From contig OX421963.1 in the NCBI GenBank assembly GCA_949128115.1, positions 868,001 to 932,000 of the forward strand: a DNA stretch of 64,000 nucleotides, written 5' to 3'. Numbering within the stretch: the first letter of the stretch is position 1; each line of letters starts with the position of its first letter. Shown here piece by piece: positions 12,322-23,798 of this stretch. This stretch comes from Anaspis maculata. Taxonomy: Eukaryota > Arthropoda > Insecta > Coleoptera > Scraptiidae. The notes below the pieces were generated by a model. That model worked only from the letters and a program-made list of their open reading frames with translations, had not been told where the DNA came from and did no database searches. A program made the translations under genes and the position numbers.

Positions 12322-12880
12322 GCTGCGTAGTTTTGGAATAACTTTCTGTAGTGGTTGCGCAGACCTAGGGAGGCCTGCATATGCTCCAGCTTTTGCTAAA
12401 ATCCACAAATGGCCATGATTTTCTCTGATTCGAGCCAAATTCGAATTCTTTGGCTTCATAATATTCAGAGCATTCTTCCCAAAACTTCATCCTAACGTCT
12501 ATGGAATTGGAACATTCAATCAAAAGTTCTTTAGGACTATTGGATTGGTGTCCAAAAATTGTGTGAGGGATTCAATGAAAAAACAGGAAGGAAATACCGC
12601 GTCTCAAACTGGATATTTTGTATTGAATGATACGTCTGGGGGCCGTAACCGAAATAATTTTGAGCTTGATTTATGTTATCTTTCAAATTTGAGAATTAAA
12701 TTTCCAATAAATGCACCTGGAATCATAAAGAATCACACGATTGAGGCTTTGTTCAAAGCAGAAGTCGCAATCAGAAAAGTTGCAACATAACGATTTATAT
12801 TGTTCGAATATAATGACAAATGAAACCATAATAGTGCTCGAACAATAGCCAATAAATCCAATGAAGCTCCTCAGATAGGG

Positions 12881-12937
12881 TATGAAATAAGTGCAAGTAT
12901 CCACGTCGATGACCAGTTATAGACTCCAGCTCCAGCC
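12881..12937 (+). promoter_or_regulatory. Core promoter and 5' UTR of secreted-peptide gene 1
   Basis: TATGAAAT at 12881-12888 stands where copy 4 has a perfect TATAAAAG. A CCAGTTA initiator-like word lies about 30 bp downstream (12913-12919). A 20-odd base leader runs to the ATG. The segment is almost identical in copies 2 and 3. A CCAAT word lies just upstream (12849-12853). Confidence 0.55.
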
Positions 12938-13134
12938 ATGAAGTTATACATCGTTATGGTCCTGATCTTGGCCACAGTCGCCGCTGTAAGTTGATCATCA
13001 ACACTATCATAATCATTTTCAGCTCAAACTCAGCTGCAATTTCTGTCGCTTTTTAACATGTTCTCAACTGACAGGTGTTGGCCGACCAATATAAACTACA
13101 ACCGTCTCCTAGTTTCATCCAAGCCATGGAATGA
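12938..13134 (+). CDS. Small secreted peptide gene, copy 1 (2 exons)
   Basis: Exon 1 is 12938-12985, the intron 12986-13074 (89 bp, GTAAGT...ACAG, phase 0), and exon 2 13075-13134 ending TGA. The 35-residue product begins MKLYIVMVLILATVAA, a hydrophobic signal sequence. Exon 2 opens with VLA, which fits the -3/-1 rule for signal peptidase. A 16-residue mature peptide beginning DQYKLQ and containing PSPSFIQAM would be released. It has no cysteine, so it should be linear. Evidence that it is a gene comes from four paralogues in this window conserving start, splice sites, reading frame and promoter. It lies in opposite orientation to the other three, downstream of a LINE insertion. Function is unknown: secreted effector, venom-type or antimicrobial peptides have this architecture, but no family is recognised. 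Confidence 0.82.
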
Positions 13135-13324
13135 GATAGTACTTACCGATGATACCTCGAGTCTCCACGATGAAATAATAATTCCATCCAAGTACTTATA
13201 TTTTTGTTTGTTCAACTTATATGAATATAAGAAAATACCTCTGCCCATCTACCACGCAAAGCTCGGATATTGCCATTTATTTTGTTTCGTGCTATTAGTC
13301 ACGCAGCTATTGTTAAGCTAGTGA

Positions 13325-13640
13325 TAACACGACTACAGTCCAAAGTGTGGAAGACACATTTTATAAGTGTGTCTCATATACTCACGGCATAATGTGTTTC
13401 ACTATTCTCACGCCAGAGACGTCGTCTTAGACGAAGGAGTGAATCACATGCAAGTCATTATTGCTTCACTATTCTAACGCCATCAGTAAAATTCCTCGGA
13501 TTTACATGCGAATATTCACGCAAAATGAAAATACTCACGTTACTCTGCAGATAATCAGACCACTATTCTCACGTCATTGACGTCACTATAATCAAAGGTA
13601 TCGACTATCGTTTACACATTAACGGTTATATTTTGATCTT
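13325..13640 (+). repeat. TCACGC/TGACGTCA satellite, continuation of left arm
   Basis: It has the same units and orientation as 6965-9732 (ATTCTCACGCCAG, GACGTCACTATAATC). The 3.6 kb between the two blocks is unit 1 plus the gypsy fragment, so the satellite was probably one block before that sequence arrived. Confidence 0.75.
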
Positions 13641-14761
13641 AAGCTTATATGCGCAGTTTTCTTTCTGATAAATTTCATCAGCAAAATGGGTTTCCACGCA
13701 ATGTCAAAACTGCTGTGAGTGGTGACAATTTGGAAAATATCGATGCTTGATTAGCTGGCGGAATATGAGGAAAACTCTCACGGTGTTTCTTTCGAAAAAT
13801 CAATTGTTGGTAGATTTGCAATAGATAAACTTTGAACTCCAGTTGTACGGGGATCATAAATCACTGGAAAAAATTAAAGCTCGACCACGGTGGCATTTCA
13901 CCAGCGCGGTTAACATTTTCGCGACACTACTGCGTGTGGTGCCCACCCTTTGTTTCGCTCAACCAAACAGCCATATAAATATCGAAAAACTACGACCAAT
14001 AAAACAGCAAACGCGCACTGAACGGGTAATTTACCGCCACAACAATATTCTCTCTTCCATCAACCGCGATCAAACTCGCCATTATTACCTCCCTGTGGTA
14101 CGACCGCGTGTATATGTGCCTCTGCCAACCTAACCTTTGACCGGCCGTCTAAAAACAATGCCTTCTGTTGTATGTGCGCCGTGTGCGCGATAATTAAAAT
14201 GATTTTATAGTTTTTGATCGAAATTCCGATCCCGCGAACGAGACACAATGGCCGTTCATAAATTCCCAATAATTCGCCGGCGCAGTGGTAGTGCGGTGTA
14301 GGTTTCGCCTTTTTTTTTCTGCATCGGGCATAGAGGAAGCAGAAAATGAACGGGAGAGACGGAGAGAGAGAAAAAAGATGACCTCAGGCACGGGTCAGTT
14401 GCGTGAGAGACTTCTCGGAGGCCGTAAATAGTGTGTACGTACACCGGCTATGTACTCGTAAATAGGGCGGATATCGCATTATGGAGGATAAGTATGGAAT
14501 ACCAGTAGCGGTCCGTTTGGAATTTCACGAGTGCGACGTGTTAATTTCGTTTGCGTATCTGATGCTCGTCGAAGGGTTAAGTATTTGGTATGATGAACCA
14601 CACGGCAAATATTCGATCAAATTTCCCAGAAACTGTATTCTAACAACCTTTTTTTTGTTATTGCGTTGCTACTGCTACTTTGAAGTATTGTATTTTAGCA
14701 AAATAGGTATAAATTTTTTTGGTACTGCCCAACTGGAATGGCTGACAACTGAACAATAATG
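13641..14761. other. Unique core between inverted satellite arms
   Basis: The 1.1 kb is GC- and CpG-richer than its surroundings at 13880-14450. Open frames of 60-96 codons on both strands show no recognisable domain. Neither strand has a convincing splice-linked coding series. Confidence 0.5.
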
Positions 14762-17490
14762 AAACGTTATTTTTCCGTTAGCGTGAGTCTTCTGAGTCGT
14801 ATTTATCCGCACGTTATTCGCAAGTCAATCACCTTTTTGACTGGAATGAGTGAGAATAAGGGTCACTGGCGTTGGAATAGTAATAGTCATTATTTGGACG
14901 TTGATCGCTCTCTTAACTACGTGAGAATAGCAAAGCAATATCAATCATTTCTCTCTTGACTAAAATGACGTCACTTGTTTGAGAATAGTGCAGCATCACT
15001 TGAACGTTAGCGTGAGAATTCATATCATTATTCGTACAATGACACTTCTGGCTATTTTGACCTTGTCACCATAGCGTGATAATAGTGGCATACTATATTC
15101 AGGTAAGCTTGAAACTTTGGTATCATCATCAGCATGTCAATCAAAGTGACGTTGCTAGCGTGAGCATGACACAACAATAACAGTTCGCACGTCAGTCAAT
15201 CTTCTGACTAAAATAACGTCAGTGGCGTGAGAATAGGTCGCTAGCTTGAAAATAGCGACGCAATATTTATTCGCACTTGAACCATCCCCTCGACTGGAAT
15301 GAATGGGAATACGGGTCACTGGCGTGGGAATAGTGACGCAATCATTATTCAGACGTTGATCACTCTCTTGACTACGTGAGAGTAGCGGAACAATATTTAT
15401 TTCTCTTCCGACCAAAATGACGTTACTTGCTTGAGAATAGTGAAGCATCGATTAAACGTTAGCGTGAGAATTGATATAGCTATTCATACAATGACACTTT
15501 TCGAACGAAATGACGTCTTTGACGTGAGAATAGTGTTCACTGGCACTATAGCGTGAGTATGTGATATTTATTGTTAACGTGTAGAGAAAACCGTTGACTC
15601 TAGCAACGTGAGTATTTGCACCTTAGCTTGAAACTTTGGTGTGATCATCGGCACGTCAATAAAGTGACGTTGCTAGCATGAGAATATCGAAACAATAACT
15701 ATTCTCATGGTAATCAGTTCACGTATAAACAGTAAACACGTCACTGAAGTAAGAATAGTAACGCAATAGTCAGCGTGAACCTAAATTATTATTCAATCAT
15801 ATTGTGTCGATGTCAGTATTGGAACTTTTTAATAATAATCACGTCACCAACATGAGAATAGCTGCGTGATCACAAAAATGCTACCGTGAGACTTTGAAAT
15901 AATTATTCGCAGGTTTAGAAGAGTGACGTTGCTGTAGTTAAAAAAGCTGAGCAGTAAATATTCGCACGATGTTCACCACCCTCTTGTGACTATTTGATGT
16001 CACTGACATGAGAGCAGTGGAGCAATGATAGCTGAGACAATGAAATCACTTTCACTGCTACATGAATAAGGCTGTCAAAATATCACTTCTCACACCACTA
16101 GCGTGAGAACAGTTGAGAGATTGTATGCGCACTGCGTGAGATTGTGGTATGAGTAATCACATCTCAATCAGAATGTTTTTACCAGCGTAAGGATAGTGAA
16201 GCAATAATTGTTCGTACGTCGACCACTCTCTTGATTACGTGAGAATAGCGGAACATTATCTATTATTTCTCTCTTCGACTAAAAAGACGTCAATTGCGTG
16301 AGAATAGTTCACCATCACTTGCACATTGCGTGAGGCTTTAATATTATTGTTCGCGTGTTGACGGCACATTTGACTATCGTTGCGTCACTGGCGTAAGAAT
16401 CGTAACACGATTGAATACGGACTATCTTGAAACTTTGGTATGATTATCCACATGTCAATCATAGTGAGTTGCTAGCGTGAGAATAGCAGAATGATAATTC
16501 GCACGTCAATCAGTCTTCTGACTCAGATAAGGACAGTGACGTGAGAATAATAGTAGGGCGATCATTTATACATTAGTCTGAATGTGTATTGAAATTTTGT
16601 CGTTATCGCGTCACTCAGTGTCACGTCAATGTCACAAGTGACACGTTTTGACAATAATGACGCGTCTAGCGTGAGCATAAGTAGCCAGCTTGAAAAAGCG
16701 AAGCAATAGTTATTCGCACGTCAATCACTCTTTTGACTGAGATAAGTGAGAATGAGGGTCACTGGCGTTGGAACAGTTGCAGTCATTATTTGGACGTTGA
16801 TCGCTATCTTGACTACGTGAGAATAGCGAAGCAATATTTATTGTTTTGCTCTTGACTAAAATGACGTCATTTGTTCAAGAATAGTGCAGCATCACTTGAA
16901 CGTTAGCGTGAGAATTAATATAATTATTTTTACAACGACACTTTTGGCTATTTTGACCTTGTCACTAGCGTGATAATAGTGACATTACTATATTCAGGCA
17001 AGCTTGAAACTTTGGTATAGCGACGTTGCTAGCGTGAGCATAGCACAACAATAATTGTTCGGACGTCAGTCACTCTCCTGACTAAAATAGCGTCAGTAGC
17101 GTGAGAATAGGTCGCTAGCTTGAAAATAGCGACGGAATAATTATTCGCACTTGAACGATCCCCTCGACTGAAATAAATGATAATACGGGTCACTGGCGTG
17201 AGAATAGTGACGCAATCATTATTTAGACGTTGATCAGTGATCCCCTCCCTTGACTACGTGAGAATAACGGAACAATATTCATTTCTTTCTCGACCAAAAT
17301 GACGCCACTTGCTTGAGAATAGTGTAGCATCAATCCAACGTTTGCGGGAGAATTATTATAACTATTCATACAATGTCACTTTCGGCTATTATGACCTTCT
17401 CACCGGCGTAGGAATAATTAAGGCAAGCTTGAAACTATGGTGTGATTATCCGCATGTCGATTATGGTAACGTTGCTAGCGTGAGATAGCA
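14762..17490 (-). repeat. TCACGC/TGACGTCA satellite, inverted right arm
   Basis: On the given strand the units read GCGTGAGAATAGTG...ATGACGTCACT, the reverse complement of 6965-9732. A higher-order duplication is visible: a TTATTTGGACGTTGATCGCT word near 14892 recurs near 16788, and TCATTATTCAGACGTTGATC near 15337 recurs, slightly diverged, near 17215, both about 1.9 kb apart. Confidence 0.85.
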
Positions 17491-18189
17491 GCTGAAATTT
17501 TTGAAAATATCATTTTAGACAATTGAGGATTTACAAAACACTTTTTGTGATGAAAAAAAAAGGGAAAATGGAAACAATCCGGATTCAATGATGTAGTTGC
17601 CAAAATCATTGAGAATGTAGTGGTGAGCTTTGAGACTCTTACCTGAGAGGCTAATGCGCTTTTTCCTTGGAATTTTGAGAATCAATCATGTTGAGAGAAT
17701 CATGTTCACCATCAATCTAAGATCCTTCTGCTAGCAGTTCCACACCAGAGCAGTCACACGTATACGGTTCTCCTTTGCAATGAACGGTCGTATACAGAAT
17801 TTATTCTGTCACACGATAGAATATTCCAGGGTGGCAGGGTTCACAAATTTTCATATCAGGTGAGTCAGTGCAGATTCAATTCTTCTGCATTCTACGAAAT
17901 ATTCCTGTGCCCTACAATGTCGCCTTTGAAACAGTCACATCCAAACAAAAAAGACCACCGGAAACAATATGGTCATATTTTCGTCATCTACCTGTGGTAT
18001 CATTCCAAAAATGTCGCAGTACCTACTGCCTACCAGTCTGGATCACTTGAATAAAGTCAGTTCCACTACAAGCAGCAGTATGCAAACGAAAATAATGGTA
18101 GCAATCCACTCAACCACACTCAACTCTTGTCTTGCCTGATCCGAATCGATTCGAATCCTAATTTTAATCAAGAGTTATTCGGAGACCAT
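17491..18189. other. Unassigned sequence
   Basis: About 700 bp without recognised repeats or genes. Overlapping 60-64 codon frames at 17860-18054 have no known motif. Confidence 0.4.
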
Positions 18190-18632
18190 CTTGAGCTTAA
18201 TCTGGCGTCATCCCATTCTAGAATAGAATTCCATTCCGTCTGTCGACCTGCCGTGAGGCGAATAAAAAAGCTAACAATTGAATTGCTCAGCTTCTTGGCT
18301 CCAAAACAGTCGCTGTTGAAGGCAGCAACTCAAAATAAATACTTGATATGCTGACTTCAACTTTCTGCCAATCCATTCAAAGGATGTTTTTTTGTCATTT
18401 TCATGACTAACTGTAAGCTTTGTTCTGGAGGTTTCAGTTTTCAGAAGTCAGGGTGTTGAAGTTGATGGTAACACTTAATGTGTTTCCATTGAGGCAAACA
18501 AAATAAATGACGATATCATTTATTTCGAACTTTGCGTGATCGAGTATCCAGGCAGAGAATATTCATTTATCTATATACTTATTCATTTTCTTTTATTCAT
18601 ATAAATAGAACAATGAAAAAATATATAGAATA

Positions 18633-18638
18633 TTTATT
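18633..18638 (-). terminator. Poly(A) signal of secreted-peptide gene 2
   Basis: AATAAA on the minus strand, about 30 bases after the stop codon. Copies 1 and 3 have AATAAT at the corresponding place and copy 4 has AATAAA (23760-23765). Confidence 0.45.
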
Positions 18639-18666
18639 TTATCGAGGAAACTCAAAGCATCATCGG

Positions 18667-18876
18667 TTAGAGCAGTTGTCTTAGCATGGCTTCGATGAAA
18701 CTAGGAGGCTCTTGTAGTTTATCTTGGTCGGCCAACACCTGTCAATTGAGAACATGTTAAAAAGCGACAGAAATTGCAACTGAGTTTGAGCTGTAAAATG
18801 ATTATAATAGTGTTGATGATCAACTTACAGCGGCAACTGTGGCGAAGAACAGGACCATAACGATGTATAACTTCAT
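18667..18876 (-). CDS. Small secreted peptide gene, copy 2 (2 exons)
   Basis: Exon 1 is 18829-18876, the intron 18739-18828 (90 bp, GTAAGT...ACAG, phase 0), and exon 2 18667-18738 ending TAA. The product is 39 residues. The signal sequence differs from copy 1 only at two positions (LFF for LIL). After VLA the mature peptide starts DQDKLQ and keeps P.SFI.AM, but it is more acidic in the middle and ends with a four-residue extension (RQLL after AML). The extension arises because a substitution and a one-base length change remove the stop used in copies 1 and 3. The result is a more amphipathic C-terminus. Neighbour copy 3 is in the same orientation 1.9 kb away. Secreted and linear; function unknown. 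Confidence 0.82.
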
Positions 18877-18933
18877 GGCTGGAGCTGGAGTCTATAACTG
18901 GTCATCAACGTGGATACTTGCACTTATTTCATA
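18877..18933 (-). promoter_or_regulatory. Core promoter of secreted-peptide gene 2
   Basis: TATGAAAT on the minus strand at 18926-18933, an initiator-like CCAGTTA about 30 bases downstream and a short leader. It is nearly identical to the promoter of copy 1. Confidence 0.5.
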
Positions 18934-19340
18934 CCCCATCTGGGGAGTTTCATTGGATTTATTGGCTATTGTTCGAGCACCATTATGGTTTCATTTGCCA
19001 TTACTTTCGGACAATATAAATCGTAATGTTGCAACTTTTCTGATTGCAACTTCTGCTTCGAACAAAGCCTCAATCGTGTGATTCTTTATGATTCCAGGTG
19101 CATTTATCGGAAATCTAATTTTCAAATTTGAAAGATAACATGAATCAAGTTCAAAATTATCTCGGTTACGGCTTCCAGACGTATCATTCAATACAAAATA
19201 TCCAGTATGAGAAGCGGTGTTTCCTTCCTGTTTGATTCATCGATCAATCCCTTGTGAAATTTCAGAAAACAAATTCAATAATCCTAAAGAACATTCGATC
19301 GAATGTTCCATGGACGTTAGAATGAAGCTTCGAATCGCCA

Positions 19341-20110
19341 AGAATCCGCCAAATCGTTCCTGCAGTCCGTCCTACCGACCACGTCCCGTTCCCATTTCAT
19401 AAATAATCACGTCATGTCGTTGTCTTTCCCACATTTAAGGGTTTGCTTCACTCAAAATTATTATTTCACATTCCGTTTTTCTATCCGTTGTATCTAGTGT
19501 TCGTACAACAACAGTTCTTTTGCCATGTGAACTGCGTGTGAATCATATTTCTAGGTACCGGCCGTAGAGGAGTCCACGATAGCTGGCGGAGCAGCCGAGC
19601 TCTTCACTTCCTCGCCGAACTGCTAGACTTGGGGGAGAACTTCTTGAAGATGACGCCCACACTTTATATCAGTACCCGCCGCATAGAGCAACGCTGCGGC
19701 AATCCCCAGGTCAGTATGCAGTGGCCAAGACACCGTCAGGCTGGGCTTCTTCTGCGGTCGGCCTAGGAATTCACCCACCGCAGTACTCGTAGTGTTCGTC
19801 CCCGATTCCAGATGAGTAATACGTTTCGATCCTGGTTTATCATTACATTTTATTTATTTACACAACACGTTCTTTCAAAATTTCATTATGTTCCTACACT
19901 GCTCGCCACGTCATCTAATAGATTTGTTGAATTGTTCAAATGGCGTTCACCTTTCCTAGCCCAACTTCCAACTCATTCTTCTCCAAATCACAACCCCCTG
20001 CTCTACGCTTCTAGCCGGCAACGAGTCCAGGGCTGGTACCTGGGTGGTGGTCATAAGCGGCCACCCTTCAGCCCTTCTTCCATAAAGACAACCACTCCAC
20101 CACTACCCTC
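19341..20110. other. Inter-unit spacer with a GC-rich patch
   Basis: Positions 19550-19800 and 20010-20110 are distinctly GC-rich. On the minus strand 19620-19810 is open for about 60 codons (ending LQEVLPQV before a stop) and looks like a decayed coding fragment, perhaps of a retroelement. No family can be named. Confidence 0.35.
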
Positions 20111-20571
20111 AGGATTGGAAAGGTTACACATTCCAGAATGGAATTCCACTCCCATCGGTCGCCTTGCTGTGAGTCGAATAGTATAAGCTAACCATTGGAT
20201 TGCTCAGCTGCTTAGCTCCAGAACAGTCGCTGTTGGAGGCAGCAATTGAAAAAAATCCTGATAGCCTGATGAAATTCCTGTCAATCCATTCGAAGGATGA
20301 TTTTTTGTCATTTTCACGACCAACTGTAAGCTCTGTTTTGAAGGTTTCAGTTTTCAAGATACAGAATGTTAAAGTTGATGGTCACACTTAGTGTGTTTCC
20401 ATTGAAGCAAACAAAATAAATGACAATATCATTCATTTCGAACTTTGCGTCGTTGAGTATCTAGGCAGAGGTATTTTCTTTTATTCATATCAAGTAAAGC
20501 AAACGAAAAAATAAGTGGATGGAATTATTATTTCATCGTGAAAACTCGTGGTATCATCGGTAAGCACTATC

Positions 20572-20768
20572 TCATTCCATGGCTTGGATGAAACTAGGAG
20601 ACGGTTTTAGTTCATATTGGTCGGCCAGCACCTGTCAATTGAGAACATGTTGAAAAGCGACAGAACTTGCAACTGAGTTTGAGCTGAAAATGATCATAAT
20701 AGTGTTGATAATCAACTCACAGCGGCGACCGTGGCCAAGATCAGGATCATAACGATGTATAACTTCAT
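20572..20768 (-). CDS. Small secreted peptide gene, copy 3 (2 exons)
   Basis: Exon 1 is 20721-20768, the intron 20632-20720 (89 bp, GTGAGT...ACAG, phase 0), and exon 2 20572-20631 ending TGA. The 35-residue product is closest to copy 1. The signal sequence has one conservative change (MIL for MVL). The mature peptide starts DQYELK instead of DQYKLQ and keeps PSPSFIQAM. Promoter and splice sites are intact and the frame is undamaged, so it is probably functional. Two of the few differences from copy 1 fall within six residues of the mature peptide's N-terminus. Secreted; function unknown. Confidence 0.82.
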
Positions 20769-20825
20769 GGCTGGAGCTGGAGTCTATAACTGGTCATCGA
20801 CGTGGATACTTGCACTTATTTCATA
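20769..20825 (-). promoter_or_regulatory. Core promoter of secreted-peptide gene 3
   Basis: TATGAAAT on the minus strand at 20818-20825 with a CCAGTTA initiator-like word downstream, as in copies 1 and 2. Confidence 0.5.
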
Positions 20826-21119
20826 CCCCATCTGAGGAGCTTTATTGGATTTATTGGCTATTGTTCGAGCACTATTATGGTTTTATTTGTCATTATATTC
20901 GAACAATATAAATCGTAATGTTGCAACTTTTCTGATTGCGACTTCTGCTTTGAACAAAGCCTCAATCGTGTGATTCTTTATGATTCCAGGTGCATTTATC
21001 GGAAATCTAATTCTCAAATTTGAAAGATAACATGAATCAAGTTCAAAATTATTTCGGTCACGGCTCCAATACAAAATATCCAGTATGAGAAGCGGTATTT
21101 CCGTCCAGTTTAATCCATT

Positions 21120-21545
21120 GATCAATCCTTCACAAAATTTTGGAATACCAATCCAATAATCCTGAAGGACATCTGATTTAACGTTCCATAGACTTTAGAA
21201 TGAAATTTTGGGAAAAAGTTGTGAATATTATTATGGGGCCATAAAATTTGAATTTGGTTCGACCCAGAGAAAGTCATGGCCATTTGTGGATTTCAGCAAA
21301 AGCTGGAGCATATACAGTCTTTCCTAGGTATTTCCTTCCTGTTATATTCATTGATGAAAAATGTATTGCAAAATTTGAGAATACCAATCCAATAATCCTT
21401 GAGACTACTCTGATTGAAAGTTCCATAGACGTTAGAATGAAGTTTCGAGAAAATGCTGTGAATATTATGAAGCCAAAGAATTCGAATTCGGCTTGACCCA
21501 GAGAAAGTCATGACCATTCGTGAATTGCTCACGCCACACAAGCTG
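21120..21545 (-). repeat. Internal tandem duplication in unit 3 flank
   Basis: Sequence around CAATAATCC...TTCCATAGAC...TTAGAATGAA and GACCCAGAGAAAGTCATG occurs twice, at about 21145-21275 and 21385-21515. Unit 1 (12400-12545) and unit 4 (24380-24520) carry it once. Confidence 0.7.
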
Positions 21546-21880
21546 AAGCATGATTATGCAAGCTTTCCTAGGTCTGTGCAACTACTACAGAAAGTTATTC
21601 CAAAATTACGCTCTACCCAGCGAGACTACAATGCACCTGACCCACCTGCTGCGGAAGGAGACCAAGTGGAATAGAATAATAGAATAGAATAAAAAAGAAT
21701 TTTTTGTGCAGGAGGCGATAATGGCCATTATACACGTCAAAGAACTGATAGGTACCCACCAGAAAAATATTGTGTCGTCCACATTATACTTGTTCATGTG
21801 TAGATCCTAACAGATCGCTTCTACTGCCTTGGCAAACTGTTCAAATTTCGATCGTCATTCCACAATATTTCATGAATTTT

Positions 21881-22189
21881 ATCATAGGAAAAAATGGCAA
21901 AGTTTCAATATTACGATTTATATTACCCAATTATACCTAATGGCAACTTAAATCGAACACTAAACAGTGTTCGAACAATAGCCAGTATACTTAATCGAAA
22001 AGAATTATCATTCCAGATTGTAAAGAGAAAAGGAGGAAGAGTAAGAGTTTCAAATGGGAGAAAGTTCTCTTCGTACTAAGAAGAGGAAGCATGATATTTC
22101 TTCTGAGAGATGGTGGAGCAAGTCGTCTATTAAATCGACTTCAGACGGCTAAAGGGTGGACTACTGCTGCTTTGCCGGAAACTATCGCC
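21881..22189. other. Unassigned sequence
   Basis: About 300 bp, AT-rich, leading into the GAGCCCC minisatellite. A 61-codon frame (21894-22079) ends in a basic stretch (KRKGGRVRVSNGRK) but has no recognised family. Confidence 0.35.
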
Positions 22190-23500
22190 AGCAGGATCAC
22201 TTTTCATAGCTTTCAGCCCTCCAGTAAGGCCCCTTTTGCAGTCCTGTGTTACCAAGACCTCTATTGGGGCCCCTTATTCTGTCTTCAATCTAATTTGGAG
22301 CCTTGCTGAGCCTCCTTGCATTTTCCGTGACATCCGAAGTAACAAGCAGCGTTGTGCCGTCATGTCATGTTCGGAGCCCTATCGCGCCCCCATCGTGTCT
22401 TCTAGTGTTGTTGAAACCCCGTTGAACCCTCTTTTGTTTCTTATGGCAGTCGACGTGAGTACCAGTCAGCTCCATTTTGCGTTATTTTGTTATACAGAGC
22501 TCCATTGGGCTCTCTTGTGTTTTCAGTACCGTTGGAAGTTCTGTCGAGTCTTCTTGCATCAGACCCTCTTGTGCCTTCAAGTTTAATTTGGAGCCCTAAT
22601 GAGCTCCCTTATTTGCTTCATGGCTTCCAGAATTCCACTGAGCCCCATTTTTCCATCTTGTGCCATCCAGGCCTTATTGGACCACCTTATTGTGTTTTGA
22701 ATGTGATTTGAAGCTCTGCTGAGCCCCTTTGCATTTTCCGTTACTTTCAGAGCATGGTAATCATCCTTGTGCCCTCATGTCACTTGGAGTTCTTTCAGGC
22801 CCCTTTGAGTTATCAATTGCAGTTGGAGCCCCAGTGAGTCCCCTCGAGTTTTTTCGTACTTTTCCGATTTCCAGAGAGTCATCTTATGTCTTCCTCTTCT
22901 TGCATTGCTATCAGCTCTAGTGTAAGTTCCTTGTGCCTTTGTGTGATATACGGAACCCCATCGGACTTTCTTGTGTCCGCGAATGTAGTTTGAAGCCCTA
23001 GTTAGCCTCTTCATGTTTTTTCATGCCTCCCAAAATTCCAGTGAGCCCCCTTTTGCCTTTTTGTGTTATCCAGATCCTCATCGGGTCCCCTTGTTTCTTC
23101 AACGTCTTTCGAAGCCCCGGAGCCCTGCTGAACTTTCTCACATTTTTCCGTAGCTTTCGGAGCATTTGGTGAGCCCCTCATGCCTTCATGTGATATCAAG
23201 AGCCCTATAGGGCCCCTTGTTAACCCACTTATGTTTTTATTGGCTTTCAGAGCAACAGTAACTCTTTTGCCTTCATTTATTATATGTATGAAGTTCCATT
23301 GGGCCCCCTTGTATCTCCAATATCGTTTGAAACTCTGCTGAGCCCCCTTGCATTTTTGGGTGATTTTCGGGGCTCCGTCGCACCCCCTTGTATTTGCTTA
23401 TGGTATTATGAACCCTTTGTTGAGCTGCTTTCCTTGTCTCTTCATGTATTCAAGCCCTCTTACGTTCCGAAGCCTTACGGGTGATTTTTTCTTGCAGTTC
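22190..23500 (+). repeat. Degenerate GAGCCCC/CCCCTTGTG minisatellite
   Basis: Diverged units of about 55-65 bp combine GAGCCCYRTTGGGCCCCCTT with TTGTGCCTTCATGTCAT. A larger unit is visible from CTCTGCTGAGCCCC-like words at about 22300, 22713 and 23333. Long open frames on both strands (up to 116 codons) are repeat artefacts. Confidence 0.75.
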
Positions 23501-23502
23501 CT

Positions 23503-23534
23503 CTTGCGACCTCGCTTGCGACCTCGCTTGCGAC
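23503..23534 (+). repeat. Short tandem repeat, 12 bp unit
   Basis: The unit CTTGCGACCTCG is repeated about 2.7 times. Confidence 0.8.
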
Positions 23535-23798
23535 CAATTGTCTGTGGAACGCATTGCCCTAGCGCCCTCCAAAGGGCAGAGGTGCGTTATAGCTTCAAGG
23601 TAAAAAGATAAAATTGACGTCGGTGAACTTCGAAAGAGGCCTCTGCAGTTGCACAACGTTGTTTTGTGTTTATTCGTTCTTAGAACGTGTGAACTGCGGG
23701 TGGGATATGCGTGGTCAGATCAAACAATCAAAACAAAACAAAAATAAGTAGATAGAATTTTTATTTTTATGTGAAAACTTCAAGTATCATCGGCAATA

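Larger units (their letters stand above)
10190..13300 (+). repeat. Secreted-peptide duplication unit 1 (split by a LINE)
   Basis: The parts 10190-10322 and 12322-13300 match the flanks and gene of units 3 and 4 in inverted orientation. For example, a CCACTTGG...CCGCAGCAGG word pair at 10267-10288 matches 21649-21680. The unit carries one gene (12938-13134). It interrupts the TCACGC satellite, which resumes at 13325. Confidence 0.8.
18190..19340 (-). repeat. Secreted-peptide duplication unit 2
   Basis: It is collinear with unit 3 at 20120-21190. Shared words include CAATCCATTCRAAGGATG on the 3' side and AAAGCCTCAATCGTGTGATT on the promoter side. It contains gene copy 2. Divergence is modest, indicating recent duplication. 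Confidence 0.8.
20111..21880 (-). repeat. Secreted-peptide duplication unit 3
   Basis: This is the longest intact unit. It contains gene copy 3, its promoter, and a distal flank (21545-21880) shared with unit 4 at 24550-24770 and with unit 1 at 10190-10322. The GGAATAGAATAATAGAATAG microsatellite at 21669-21688 is also in unit 1. Confidence 0.8.

Noticed and set aside
22236..22711. Overlapping proline/serine-rich frames
   Set aside because: They are produced by the GAGCCCC minisatellite; adjacent units give similar peptides in shifted frames.
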